NCBI GenBank assembly: GCA_937902315.1
Contig: CALGUG010000020.1
Span: 1 to 49,535, forward strand
Length of the DNA: 49,535 bases
Reading direction: 5' to 3'
From: an uncultured Chloroflexales bacterium
GTDB lineage: Bacteria; Chloroflexota; Chloroflexia; Chloroflexales; Chloroflexaceae
In this document: positions 8,519-17,299 of the stretch, in pieces
How positions within the stretch are numbered: position 1 is the stretch's first letter
Layout of the letters: each line of letters starts with the position of its first letter
Program-made: the position numbers and the translations under genes
The notes under the pieces: generated by a model
Databases searched by the model: none
What the model was told of the DNA's origin: nothing
The model's input: only the letters and a program-made list of their open reading frames with translations

Positions 8519-11500
8519 GTGCAGCACTTATTCCGACGCGCCGTTGCACTGCTCCTGTTGGTGCTCCTCAGTGGATTACTCATCCCAGCACAACCAGCAT
8601 TAGCAGCGAACTACGTTGTCACCAACACCAATACGTCTGGGGCTGGGTCCCTCGCTGATGCAATCGAAAAGGCTAATGCTGCTACTGGACCACATACCAT
8701 TACCTTCAATATCCCAACGAACCTGCGTACAGGCGATCGCTGGGTGATCCCTGTGCCGACGCCTCTTCAGATCTCAGGTTCAAATATCACCATCGATGGC
8801 ACAAGCCAGCCGAACGCGCCAGCGAACGGTAAGGCTATTGAACTGACAGGCCCGGGTGGTAATTCAGGCCCTTCCGTGCTCATTATCACCGGTAACAACA
8901 ATACCGTCCAAGGCCTCGCGATCAATAACAGTAACAACTATGGTATCCAGATTCAAGGAATTGCCGGAACAAACATCACGGGCAACCGCATTTTAAACAA
9001 CTATATCGGCACCGACTACACTGGAAACACCGCCATACGCAACTCACGCGGCGGCATTCTGGTGAGCGCTGCCAACAATACGACCATCGATGGCAACGTG
9101 ATCAGCGGCAATGGTCGCTTAAATAACGATGCCCAAATCGTCATTTCGGTCGATAGCCCGAGCATGAGCAACCAGATGACCGGCAATGTCATCAGCAATA
9201 ATAAGATCGGTACCAACGCCGCTGGAACAGCGGGCATTTATACTCCAGAATCGCCGGTCCATGGCATTGTGCTCGGTAACAACGCGGTCAGCACCGTGAT
9301 CGGCCCGAACAATGTGATCTCGGGCAACCAAAGCACGCACCTCACGCTGCGCGCCTTCGGCATTCGTATCGCTGGCAACTATCCCGACGGGCTGGCCAAT
9401 AGCGCCATCAACAACGTTATCAAGGGCAACTACATCGGTACGAACGCAGCCGGCAACGCTGCTGTGCCCAACGGCGGTAACAGCGGCGGTGGCGGCATCC
9501 GTATCTCCACGCGCGGCAACCATGTGATCGGCGGGCCCAGCGCTGCTGATCGCAACGTGATATCGGGCAACAATATCTCCGACAACGTCGGTATTCTGAT
9601 CGATACCCACCTTAACACCAATACCTGTAGCTCGTCGCCAACCATCCTCGGCAACTACATCGGCTTAAACGCCGCTGGCACCGCCGCGCTTCCCAACGAG
9701 TATGGTATTCGTATCGCACCCAATCCCGAGATCAACCCCACCACAGTGTACGGCCCTTGTAACATCACCATCGGGCCGAACAATGTGATCTCCGGCAACA
9801 ACCTCGATGGTATTCGCGTGGTCGGCACCGAAGACGCTCCCGATGTGCGCCAAGCCCAAAACATCGTCATCAAGGGCAACTTCATCGGCACGAATCCCGC
9901 TGGCAACGCCGCGATCCCCAACAAGGGCAACGGCATTATGTTCGTCAGCGGCACGATCAACAATACGATCGGCGGCGAAAGCGCAGCCGACCGTAATGTG
10001 ATCTCGGGCAACACCGGCAACGGTATTGTGCTCGAAACGCACAACACCTATGCACAAACCGAAGCGAACTCACCTAACGGACACACCATCAGCAACAACT
10101 ACATCGGTGTGAACGCTAACGGAACGGGCGGCCTCGGCAATGCTATCAACGGTATTTTGTTGCAGTCGCGCGCTCACTCCAACATCATTAAAAACAATGT
10201 GATTAGCGGCCACAACGGCGCCAACTCCTACGGTGTCTTGATTCAAAACAGCGGCACCAACAACAACGTTCTGTTCAACAACGCGATCGGCACCAATGCG
10301 GCCCGAACCGGCGGAATCGCTAACCGCACCGGTGTCTCGATCATCGACGGCGCAACCGGCAACCAGATCGGCACAAGCGCCAATAGCTCGAACCATATCT
10401 CCTTTAACACGACCAACGGCATCGCGATCACCAATGCCAATAACAACCAAATCAACAAGGTGATCGCCAACAATAACGGCGGCCACGGTATTCTGATCAC
10501 TGGTGGAACGGGCAACCTGATCAGCGCGAGCACGACTCAGAGCAACACTGGAAACGGTATCGCGCTGGCTAGCAACGGCAACAACAACCGAGCGGCCCCG
10601 ACAGGCTTGGGCATCAACGGCTCGAACTTCGTCGGCACGGCGGCGGGTTGTGCGAACTGTACGATCGAGCTCTTCACCAACGAGAACGACACCCAAAACG
10701 GAGAAGGCAATATCTACCTTGCGACCACGGCAACCACCAACGCTTCGGGCAACTTCTCCATTCCCTTACCGGTAGAGGGTTGTAAGCCCTATCTGGTGGT
10801 CACTGTTCGCGACGCTGCAAACAATACCTCGCCCTTCTCGAACGCGCTCGGGCCGGTGGAAGCTTGTCAGCCCGCCTCGCCCAATATCACTTTGAGCGCA
10901 GCTAGCCCGTCGAGCAATACGGTCGATCCGGGCACAACCGTAGAGTATGTCCACCGTCTGACCAACAGCGGCAACGCGGCGGGCACCTTTACGGTAAGCC
11001 TCAACTCGCCCCAAGGTTGGGCCCAGTTGGTGCCGAACACAAGCAGCTACAACCTCAACCCGAACCAGTTTGTCGATATCACTGTACGGGTAACGGTTCC
11101 TGCCAATGCGGCCGCGGGCAGCTCGGAAGCCAGCGTAATCACGGCTCAAGTTGCGGGTCGCTCGCCCGTGTCGCGCACCGACACCACGACCGTCAAGCAG
11201 ATCTATAGCTTCGACATTACGCCGCCCGCCCAGTCGGCGAATGTGGATCTTGGCCAGAGCCATGACTTTGTGCATACCATTACCAATAACGGCAATGGTA
11301 ATGACACCATTACGCTCAGCACACAGGGTAGCGTGCCATCTGGCATTACCGTCACCTTCCCCGACTGCAGCAGCTGCGCAGTGGCGCCGGGCCAATCGCG
11401 CACCGTTCGGGTCCGCATCACGGTTGGAACAACCACTGAGTCGGTCTACGCAGCGACTATCCGCGCGACCTCACAAGGTGGATCTTTCAAGGAAGTCGTC

Positions 11501-13945
11501 GATACCGTCCTGATCAAGCAGATCGCTGTGCCGCAGTTGACGCCCGTCGAGCGGAACGGCAGCGGCAAGCCGGGCACAACCGTAACCTACCAGCACACCT
11601 TGAAGAATATCGGTGGAGAGTCGGGCAGCTTTACGCCGTCCGTCAGTCTGCCCAGCAATGCCAGCGGCGATGGCTGGACGATCAGCGTCTCGCCCAGCGG
11701 TCCGTTCACACTGGCATCCAATGCGGAACAACTTCTGACCGTCTCGGTCACGATTCCGGCCTATACAACGGCGCGCACCACCACCTATAGCGATACCTTG
11801 GTGGTATCGACCCTTGAGGTTGAAGCCACAACACCAAGTGTGCCCGATTCAGAGAACTCAGCCACAGCCAGCCAGAACACAACGGTTCAGCTCGCGCCCA
11901 ACCTGAGCCTGACCAAGGACGAATCGGTCACAGCGGCGCCGGGTCAGGTCTTGCGCATCACGCACACCATCACCAACACCGGCAACGGCGCAGAGCGCTT
12001 CAACTTCTCTTCGACGGTGCCGAGCGGCTGGAGCGCGCGCGTGCTCGATAGCAACGATCAGCCGATCACCAGCATCAACTTGGCGCGCGGCGCACAAAGC
12101 ACGCTAACCTTCGAAGTGACCGTCGCACCCGGCCTCGCTGCGGGCAGCACGCATAACGCCAGCCTGACCGCAACTGCCGCCAGCGACAGCAATGTTAAGG
12201 CTACGGTCGACGATACGATCACGATCGTAGCTGCGGCGGTGCCCTCCTTAGACGCAGGCCAGACCAAGAGCACCGATCCGGGCGTAGCCGTCAGCTTCAC
12301 GCATACCCTCAGCAATGTGGGTAACGCTGCGGCGGGCTTCAACGTCACGGTCGATGTGCCGACGGGCTGGAGCGCTGCTGTGGTCACGCCTTCGCCGATC
12401 CCGTCGCTTAACGCTGGCAGCAACGCCAGCTTCACGGTGACGGTCACGCCGCCCAGCGATGCGCTGGCATCGAGCGCTCAGATCCGCATCAACGTGACGG
12501 CCGACGATAGTAACGCGGCCACCACCAGTGTCATCGATACAGTGGTGATCGAACAGCGGGCCGAGCTCGACTTCACCCCCGACTACACCACGTCGGTCGA
12601 TCCGGGCGAAGTTATCACCTACACGCATACCTTGACCAACAGCGGTAACTTCACCGATACGATCAGCCTGAGCGCGAGCGCATCGCAGCCGTGGGTGCTC
12701 GAGCTGGGCACCAGCCAAGTCGTGCTCGCACCGAAGGCCTCGACGACCATCACGGCGTCGCTCACTGTACCGACGGGTATCCCGGCTGGCACGGTCAACA
12801 CCACGCTGATCACCGCGACCTCGTCGCTGCCCGAGGGTGAGGCTGTCGTCACCAATGTGGCCACCGTACGCGCGGTGCCGGGTCTCCAGATCACGCCGCC
12901 GCTCCAGCAGCTTTCGGGCGAATCCGGCTCGCCGGTCACTTTCACCTTCAAGCTGCTCAACAGCGGTAGCATGCCGCTCGAGCCGATTTTGAGCGCGACT
13001 CCGCCCTCGGGCTGGACAGCCGTGACTCTACCGAACCCGGTCCCGAGCATCGATCCCGGCCAAGAGATCGATATCCAAGTGGCTGTGACAGCGCCAGATG
13101 GTACGCCGCGCAATACCGAGGCCGATACCATTCTGACCGCCACCGCCGACCAGCCGCACCCTGATACGAGCACGCCGCCAAGCGCAAGTGCGACCGCACG
13201 TCTGCGGGTCGGCCCGGCCTATCAGTTCGAGATCGAACCCGATCAGGCTCGCAGCGGTGTACCGGGCGAACTGGTCGTCTACACCCACACCATCACCAAC
13301 ACCGGCATGCAGACCGACACGATCGTGCTCTCGGTGCAAGGTCTGTTGGGCTGGCAGGCCAGCGTCGTGCCGAGCAGCGTGGTGCTGGCGCCCGGTCAAT
13401 CGCTGCCGCTGACCGTTTCGGTCCGTATCCCGAGCACCGCCGAAGCCAACCACGTCGAGAAGACGGTCGTCACAGGCCGCTCGACCTTCGACAACACGGT
13501 ACAAGAGAGCGCGACCGACACAACCAGCGTGCTGCGTGTGGCGCGCGTCAATATCTCGCCGCGCGACAGCCAGGTCGGCCACCCGGGCGATGTGCTGACC
13601 TTCAGCCACCGTGTCTACAACCTCGGCAACAGCGCCGACCGCTTCACCCTGAGCTACGACGCGCCGGCGGGCTGGCAGGTCACGCTCTCGCAGAGCCAAA
13701 CGCCCAACCTAGTGCCCGGCTTCTCGGTGCCGATCCAAGTTCAGGTCACGGTGCCGGCCAACTTCGAGTCCAACAGTCGGGTTCAGATCACGATTCGGGC
13801 GACTTCGAACTTCGATAACCAAGTCTACGACGAGGTGATCGATACCATCAACGGGCCGTTCACGCCCGCCGAAGAGCCGAACAATCCCGAAGATCCCAAC
13901 AAACCCTATCGCACCTATCTGCCCATCGTCCGCAAAGACCAATAG
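8519..13945 (+). CDS. Giant secreted right-handed beta-helix protein with nine NEW3-like domains
   Basis: About 1808 residues, and a paralogue of the preceding gene. The GTG at 8519 was chosen because AGGAGAAA lies just before it; an in-frame ATG at 8498 lacks such a site. A signal peptide (about 1-29, ending ALA) is followed by a beta-helix region to about 700 with repeats such as NVISGN, NYIGTNAAGNAAVPN and NTIGGESAADRNVISGN. A Cys module (CANCTIELFTNEND, about 712) follows. Nine beta-sandwich repeats then run from about 785 to 1790, each starting with PG, a short strand and a T-x-TN-x-GN motif (VEYVHRLTNSGN, VTYQHTLKN, ITYTHTLTNSGN, VVYTHTITNTG). The end is TYLPIVRKDQ after an acidic/Pro/Asn-rich linker. 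The Cys module and C-terminal tail match the neighbour. A role in adhesion or carbohydrate binding is inferred. Confidence 0.85.
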   Translation: MQHLFRRAVALLLLVLLSGLLIPAQPALAANYVVTNTNTSGAGSLADAIEKANAATGPHTITFNIPTNLRTGDRWVIPVPTPLQISGSNITIDGTSQPNAPANGKAIELTGPGGNSGPSVLIITGNNNTVQGLAINNSNNYGIQIQGIAGTNITGNRILNNYIGTDYTGNTAIRNSRGGILVSAANNTTIDGNVISGNGRLNNDAQIVISVDSPSMSNQMTGNVISNNKIGTNAAGTAGIYTPESPVHGIVLGNNAVSTVIGPNNVISGNQSTHLTLRAFGIRIAGNYPDGLANSAINNVIKGNYIGTNAAGNAAVPNGGNSGGGGIRISTRGNHVIGGPSAADRNVISGNNISDNVGILIDTHLNTNTCSSSPTILGNYIGLNAAGTAALPNEYGIRIAPNPEINPTTVYGPCNITIGPNNVISGNNLDGIRVVGTEDAPDVRQAQNIVIKGNFIGTNPAGNAAIPNKGNGIMFVSGTINNTIGGESAADRNVISGNTGNGIVLETHNTYAQTEANSPNGHTISNNYIGVNANGTGGLGNAINGILLQSRAHSNIIKNNVISGHNGANSYGVLIQNSGTNNNVLFNNAIGTNAARTGGIANRTGVSIIDGATGNQIGTSANSSNHISFNTTNGIAITNANNNQINKVIANNNGGHGILITGGTGNLISASTTQSNTGNGIALASNGNNNRAAPTGLGINGSNFVGTAAGCANCTIELFTNENDTQNGEGNIYLATTATTNASGNFSIPLPVEGCKPYLVVTVRDAANNTSPFSNALGPVEACQPASPNITLSAASPSSNTVDPGTTVEYVHRLTNSGNAAGTFTVSLNSPQGWAQLVPNTSSYNLNPNQFVDITVRVTVPANAAAGSSEASVITAQVAGRSPVSRTDTTTVKQIYSFDITPPAQSANVDLGQSHDFVHTITNNGNGNDTITLSTQGSVPSGITVTFPDCSSCAVAPGQSRTVRVRITVGTTTESVYAATIRATSQGGSFKEVVDTVLIKQIAVPQLTPVERNGSGKPGTTVTYQHTLKNIGGESGSFTPSVSLPSNASGDGWTISVSPSGPFTLASNAEQLLTVSVTIPAYTTARTTTYSDTLVVSTLEVEATTPSVPDSENSATASQNTTVQLAPNLSLTKDESVTAAPGQVLRITHTITNTGNGAERFNFSSTVPSGWSARVLDSNDQPITSINLARGAQSTLTFEVTVAPGLAAGSTHNASLTATAASDSNVKATVDDTITIVAAAVPSLDAGQTKSTDPGVAVSFTHTLSNVGNAAAGFNVTVDVPTGWSAAVVTPSPIPSLNAGSNASFTVTVTPPSDALASSAQIRINVTADDSNAATTSVIDTVVIEQRAELDFTPDYTTSVDPGEVITYTHTLTNSGNFTDTISLSASASQPWVLELGTSQVVLAPKASTTITASLTVPTGIPAGTVNTTLITATSSLPEGEAVVTNVATVRAVPGLQITPPLQQLSGESGSPVTFTFKLLNSGSMPLEPILSATPPSGWTAVTLPNPVPSIDPGQEIDIQVAVTAPDGTPRNTEADTILTATADQPHPDTSTPPSASATARLRVGPAYQFEIEPDQARSGVPGELVVYTHTITNTGMQTDTIVLSVQGLLGWQASVVPSSVVLAPGQSLPLTVSVRIPSTAEANHVEKTVVTGRSTFDNTVQESATDTTSVLRVARVNISPRDSQVGHPGDVLTFSHRVYNLGNSADRFTLSYDAPAGWQVTLSQSQTPNLVPGFSVPIQVQVTVPANFESNSRVQITIRATSNFDNQVYDEVIDTINGPFTPAEEPNNPEDPNKPYRTYLPIVRKDQ

Positions 13946-13973
13946 CGGCCTAGGCAGCGATAGAAACAAACGA

Positions 13974-14007
13974 GAAAGGGTGTTTGCTGAACGGCAAACA
14001 CCCTTTC
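13974..14007 (+). terminator. Intrinsic hairpin after the second beta-helix gene
   Basis: A perfect 14-bp stem (13974-13987 with 13994-14007, loop TGAACG) lies about 28 bases after the stop codon. Confidence 0.8.
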
Positions 14008-14060
14008 AACATACATATGACGCTCTGGCGTCAAGGTCTCTAACCCCAAAGCAGGTTGCT

Positions 14061-14171
14061 AGCGCGTCCGCCTTCGGCTATCAACATCCCACCCAACAAA
14101 TGGGAGCCTTCCCTCGCAGCTTGCGCTGCGACTTGGTCGGCCGTACCCTGAGCTTGTCGAAGGGTACGGCC
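14061..14171 (-). repeat. GTAGCCGTAGG repeat (inverted) followed by ACCCT/AGGGT palindrome
   Basis: Positions 14061-14082 carry the repeat core with TTC in the centre. It is followed by CATCCCACCCAACAAATGGG and a region shared with 16855-16900. Positions 14139-14149 and 14161-14171 form an 11-bp stem around GAGCTTGTCGA, the most complete copy of the palindrome seen at 231-253 and 16813-16847. Confidence 0.8.
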
Positions 14172-14204
14172 GATTCAAACCTCAGCTGCACCCTGAGCCT
14201 GTTG

Positions 14205-14353
14205 ATATCAAATTCGCTTACAGAGTTGCATTCTTGTAATGCAAAAACGGGGAAAGAGTTGTGTAAAATTTCGCGCGATAGCGCGAAATTTTACACAACA
14301 ACAATGGTTAAGTTCCACTCTGCCGAAGGCCAATAAAACAGTCCGAATGGATG
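14205..14353 (-). repeat. MITE-like element, copy B
   Basis: This copy is inverted relative to copy D. The end ATATCAAATTCGCTT (14205-14219) is one terminal repeat. A perfect 19-bp stem (14258-14276 with 14281-14299, loop GATA) and then GTTCCACTCTGCCGAAGGCC follow. The far end is degenerate and runs directly into a GTAGCCGTAGG repeat (14365-14386). Confidence 0.85.
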
Positions 14354-14364
14354 GGCGAGCTGTT

Positions 14365-14440
14365 GGTAGCCGTAGGCGGACGCGCCAAGGAACGCATGGA
14401 AGCAGGAGAATTCGCCGCCAAGCTTGTAAAGTCTTCGAGC
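14365..14440 (+). repeat. GTAGCCGTAGG repeat
   Basis: The core is at 14365-14386. The right part, with GAATTCGCCGCCAAG and CGAGCGGATTCG, resembles 31840-31885. Confidence 0.75.
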
Positions 14441-14611
14441 GGATTCGTGGCACACAACGAAGCGAGCTCGCATGGTATCGAAGATCAAACAATCGGCTTT
14501 GCTTTGTAAGCATTTGAGCAAAAACGTGTAGAATAGATCTATGCTGGACGGGCTCGTTGGCCGCTGTACAGCACTGGTTAGGTCTGTATCAACAAGAAAA
14601 GATAGTTATTT

Positions 14612-15043
14612 ATGAGAACCTTTCTCCTGGTACACGGGCCGAACTTAAATATGTTGGGCCAGCGTCAACCCGAGATCTATGGGCGCACCACCTTGGCCGA
14701 GATCAACCAAGCGGTCAGCGAGCGTGCAGCTCAAGGTGGCGCGATCGTCAAAGCCTTCCAGTCGAACCACGAAGGCGCACTGATCGACTTTATCCAAACC
14801 GAGTCCGCCAACGCTTCCGGTCTGATCATCAATCCGGGCGCGCTAACTCACTACGGTCTCTCGCTGCGCGACGCGCTCGCAAATCTCAGCATCCCAATCA
14901 TCGAAGTTCACCTCTCAAACGTCTACGCGCGCGAAGCCTTCCGCCACCACTCGGTGGTAGCGCCGATCGCAAAGGGTCAGATCGCAGGTTTAGGCTGGCA
15001 GGGCTATCTGTTAGCGTTAGAATGGCTCTTAGATAACGTATAA
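14612..15043 (+). CDS. aroQ: Type II 3-dehydroquinate dehydratase
   Basis: AroQ removes water from 3-dehydroquinate to give 3-dehydroshikimate, the third step of the shikimate pathway, as a cytosolic dodecamer. The 143-residue length is typical. The family start LLVHGPNLNMLGQRQPEIYG contains the catalytic Tyr23. SNHEGALIDFI, INPGALTHYG and the IEVHLSNVYARE motif with catalytic His100 are all present. No strong Shine-Dalgarno sequence is seen. The Xaa-Pro peptidase gene follows 83 bases later with its own promoter. The order aroQ, peptidase, accB is a common bacterial arrangement. Confidence 0.97.
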   Translation: MRTFLLVHGPNLNMLGQRQPEIYGRTTLAEINQAVSERAAQGGAIVKAFQSNHEGALIDFIQTESANASGLIINPGALTHYGLSLRDALANLSIPIIEVHLSNVYAREAFRHHSVVAPIAKGQIAGLGWQGYLLALEWLLDNV

Positions 15044-15070
15044 TCTGTGCTCTTGATGGCGAATGAGTTG

Positions 15071-15079
15071 TGTTATACT
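15071..15079 (+). promoter_or_regulatory. Extended -10 promoter before the peptidase gene
   Basis: TGTTATACT is a TGn extended -10 element. A weak TTGATG lies 15 bases upstream (15053-15058). Initiation near 15086 would leave a leader of about 40 bases before GTG 15127. Confidence 0.6.
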
Positions 15080-15126
15080 AGACGGCGCTCTTGTTGCAAG
15101 CGTCGGCTCTGCTATGGAGAAAAGCT

Positions 15127-16212
15127 GTGAATAATCGATTGCAAGCGCTGCGGGAGCTTTTGAAGGAACAGGATCTCGAAGCGCTCTTGGTCACTGCTCC
15201 ATCAAACCGAATTTACTTGAGCGGTTTCACGGGGTCGGCGGGCACGCTCCTGATCTCGCAAGAGGCCGCACTGTTGTTTACAGATTTCCGCTACCGCTTG
15301 CAGGTCGCAAGCGCGGCGCCCGATTTCGAGCTGCGCGAGATCAGTGCAAGCAAGCCGCTGCATGCTGCGATCGCCGAAGCGATCAAAGAGTTCCGCCTGC
15401 ACTGCGTGGCATACGAAGAGAGCCATATGCCTGTGGCGCAATACAACCGCTTGCTAGAGAGCTGCAAAACTCTGCCCGTCGGCTTTGTGGGCCGCTCTGG
15501 CATTGTCGAGAAGTTGCGCGAGCAGAAGGATGCCTCGGAAATCGCGATTTTGCGCCAAGCGATCGCGATCACAGACGAAGCCTTTATGCAGGTTCGGGCC
15601 AACTTGCGCCCCGAGATGACCGAGCGCCAGGTCGCTTGGCAGCTCGAGCTGGCCATGCGCGAACGAGGGGCCGAAGGGGTCTCGTTCACCTTCATTGTCG
15701 CCGCTGGCCCCAATGGCGCTAGCCCGCACGCCCGCTCAGGCGATGCAGAGCTTGGTGTCGGCCGCCCGATCGTGATCGATTGTGGTGCCCTGTACCAAGG
15801 CTATCACGCCGACATGACCCGTACCTTGATTATCGGCGAGCCAGACGAGCAGTTTAACAAGATCTTCCAAACAGTACTCGAAGCCAACCAACGTTCGAAG
15901 GCGGTGCTGCGGCCTGGTCTGCCCTGCCGCGAGATCGATGCCGCCGCGCGCGATTACCTGACCGAGCAGGGCTATGGCGAATACTTCGGCCATGGCCTTG
16001 GGCACGGGGTTGGCCTTGATATACACGAAGGCCCCAGCTTTTCGGGCCGTAACGAACAACTTGTGCCGGTAAACGCAATCGCCAGCATCGAGCCGGGCAT
16101 CTATCTCCCCGATTGGGGCGGTGTTCGGATCGAAGATCTGGTGCTGGTGACCGATGATGGATATGAAGTTTTGACCAAAACACCATATGATCCAGTCGTT
16201 GCTCATGCGTAA
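15127..16212 (+). CDS. M24 family Xaa-Pro aminopeptidase/dipeptidase
   Basis: This 361-residue cytosolic metallopeptidase removes N-terminal residues preceding proline. GTG 15127 was preferred because GGAGAAAA stands just upstream; the frame is open back to a TTG at 15091. Residues 1-125 form the creatinase-type N-terminal domain (SNRIYLSGFTGSAG). The pita-bread domain has the five metal ligands: Asp218 (VIDCGA), Asp229 (HADMTRT), His293 (HGLGHGVGLDIHE), Glu322 (SIEPGIY) and Glu336 (RIEDLVL). Its place between aroQ and accB matches the yqhT/papA position known from Firmicutes, but the efp gene usually found beside it is absent. Confidence 0.93.
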   Translation: MNNRLQALRELLKEQDLEALLVTAPSNRIYLSGFTGSAGTLLISQEAALLFTDFRYRLQVASAAPDFELREISASKPLHAAIAEAIKEFRLHCVAYEESHMPVAQYNRLLESCKTLPVGFVGRSGIVEKLREQKDASEIAILRQAIAITDEAFMQVRANLRPEMTERQVAWQLELAMRERGAEGVSFTFIVAAGPNGASPHARSGDAELGVGRPIVIDCGALYQGYHADMTRTLIIGEPDEQFNKIFQTVLEANQRSKAVLRPGLPCREIDAAARDYLTEQGYGEYFGHGLGHGVGLDIHEGPSFSGRNEQLVPVNAIASIEPGIYLPDWGGVRIEDLVLVTDDGYEVLTKTPYDPVVAHA

Positions 16213-16251
16213 TGCCTGGCGCGTACTGAGAGATATGTAGAGGAGTGCCCC

Positions 16252-16737
16252 ATGGCAGAGCGATCGAGCGAAGAAACAACCTTGTTAACCGATGATATTC
16301 GCGAACTGTTGCGCTTGCTCGCACAGTCCGACATTCAAGAGATTTCGATCAAGCGTGGCGATGCCCGCTTGCATATCAAACGTGGCGTCGCTACTACCCA
16401 GATCGTCACGACCGAAGCCGTCAGCACCAGCGCTGCGCCCCAACCGATCGCAAGCGCTGCACCGGCCGCCAACAGCCCGAGCGTTGAGCTGCCCGCTGGT
16501 TTCACCATCACTTCGCCGATGGTCGGCACATTCTATAGTGCCCCGTCGCCCAAAGATCCGCCCTACGTTCAAGAGGGCTCGGAGATTCACGCTGGCGACG
16601 TTGTCGGCATCGTCGAGGCCATGAAGATGATGAACGAGATCGATAGCGAAGTGAGCGGTCGCGTCGCTCGTATCTTGGTGAGCAACGGCCAGCCGGTCGA
16701 ATACGGTCAGCCTTTGATGGTGATCGAGCCGCTCTAG
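16252..16737 (+). CDS. accB: Acetyl-CoA carboxylase biotin carboxyl carrier protein
   Basis: AccB carries biotin between biotin carboxylase and carboxyltransferase in malonyl-CoA synthesis. The protein has 161 residues. An N-terminal helical segment (about 13-45, IRELLRLLAQSDIQEISIKRG) is followed by an Ala/Pro/Ser linker (about 50-80) and a biotinyl domain beginning ITSPMVGTFY. The biotinylated lysine is Lys125 in EAMKMMNEI. AGGAG lies before the ATG. The gene is 39 bases after the peptidase gene and ends at a strong terminator. Its usual partner accC is not in this window. Confidence 0.97.
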   Translation: MAERSSEETTLLTDDIRELLRLLAQSDIQEISIKRGDARLHIKRGVATTQIVTTEAVSTSAAPQPIASAAPAANSPSVELPAGFTITSPMVGTFYSAPSPKDPPYVQEGSEIHAGDVVGIVEAMKMMNEIDSEVSGRVARILVSNGQPVEYGQPLMVIEPL

Positions 16738-16760
16738 GCTGTCGCCAGTGTGCCAAAACG

Positions 16761-16799
16761 AAAAGGAAGCGCTACAAGGTGCTTCCTTTTTCTTTTTTC
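16761..16799 (+). terminator. Intrinsic terminator after accB
   Basis: A 10-bp stem AAAAGGAAGC / GCTTCCTTTT (16761-16770 with 16781-16790) is followed by a long T-rich run. It separates accB from anything downstream. Confidence 0.9.
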
Positions 16800-16812
16800 G
16801 GCCTTGGCTGAG

Positions 16813-16923
16813 CGGTCGCACCCTGAGCCTGTCGAAGGGTACGACCGACTAGGTCGCAGCGCAAGCTGCGAGGGAAGGCCCCATTTGTTGGGCGGGATGT
16901 TGATAGCCGAAGGCGGACGCGCC
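16813..16923 (+). repeat. ACCCT/AGGGT palindrome followed by GTAGCCGTAGG repeat
   Basis: Positions 16813-16824 and 16836-16847 form the palindrome, with one mismatch. Positions 16902-16923 are the second repeat core with TTC at its centre on the opposite strand. The stretch between them (GCAAGCTGCGAGGGAAGG) is shared, inverted, with 14110-14130. Confidence 0.8.
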
Positions 16924-16964
16924 AAGGACCGAATGGGGGCTAGCAGCCCACCCGCCAGATGGTG

Positions 16965-17035
16965 ATACGAAATTCGGTTGATTACTTTCTTTTTGGCCTT
17001 CGGCAGAGTGGAACGTTACTCTTTTTGTTGTGTGA
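16965..17035 (+). repeat. MITE-like element, truncated copy G
   Basis: The left terminal repeat ATACGAAATTCGGTT (16965-16979), the GGCCTTCGGCAGAGTGGAAC module and the first bases of the hairpin arm (TGTTGTGTGA) are present. The sequence then departs into AGAGCAGCGAGCGG. It abuts a GTAGCCGTAGG repeat on its left. Confidence 0.75.
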
Positions 17036-17097
17036 AGAGCAGCGAGCGGATTCGCTATCGAGCGGTGAAGCGCAAAGGTAGGCAAAAGTAGAACAAA

Positions 17098-17126
17098 TTG
17101 GCGAAAAAGCGATTTGCTCGTATAAT
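17098..17126 (+). promoter_or_regulatory. Sigma70-type promoter of xseA
   Basis: TTGGCG (17098-17103), 17 bases, TATAAT (17121-17126). The predicted start near 17132 leaves a leader of about 165 bases containing a short AACCCG/CGGGTT hairpin. Confidence 0.7.
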
Positions 17127-17299
17127 AGACGCAACCCGTAAACAGCTCACACGGGTTCGATCAGACCGATATCAAGCCGATCTGGAAGCGTTGTCCAAAG
17201 GTTCCTCCCAAGGTATGGTCGCTCAACTATTCTGCAATTTTTTGTGGCTTAGCTTGCTCATTCTGCAACGATGAGCAATAGAGGTTGCATCACCAGCTT

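Noticed and set aside
14061..14082. UNCG tetraloop hairpins in the GTAGCCGTAGG repeat (TAC, TTC and TCC variants at the loop)
   Set aside because: The variable base does fall at the N of a C-UNCG-G sequence, but the next stem pair would be C-C. The best pairing is only a 3-bp stem with a triloop, so the tetraloop idea is not supported.
17285..17299. TTG at 17285 as the start of xseA
   Set aside because: GAGG lies directly against this TTG with no spacing. The ATG at 17300 gives the usual XseA N-terminus.
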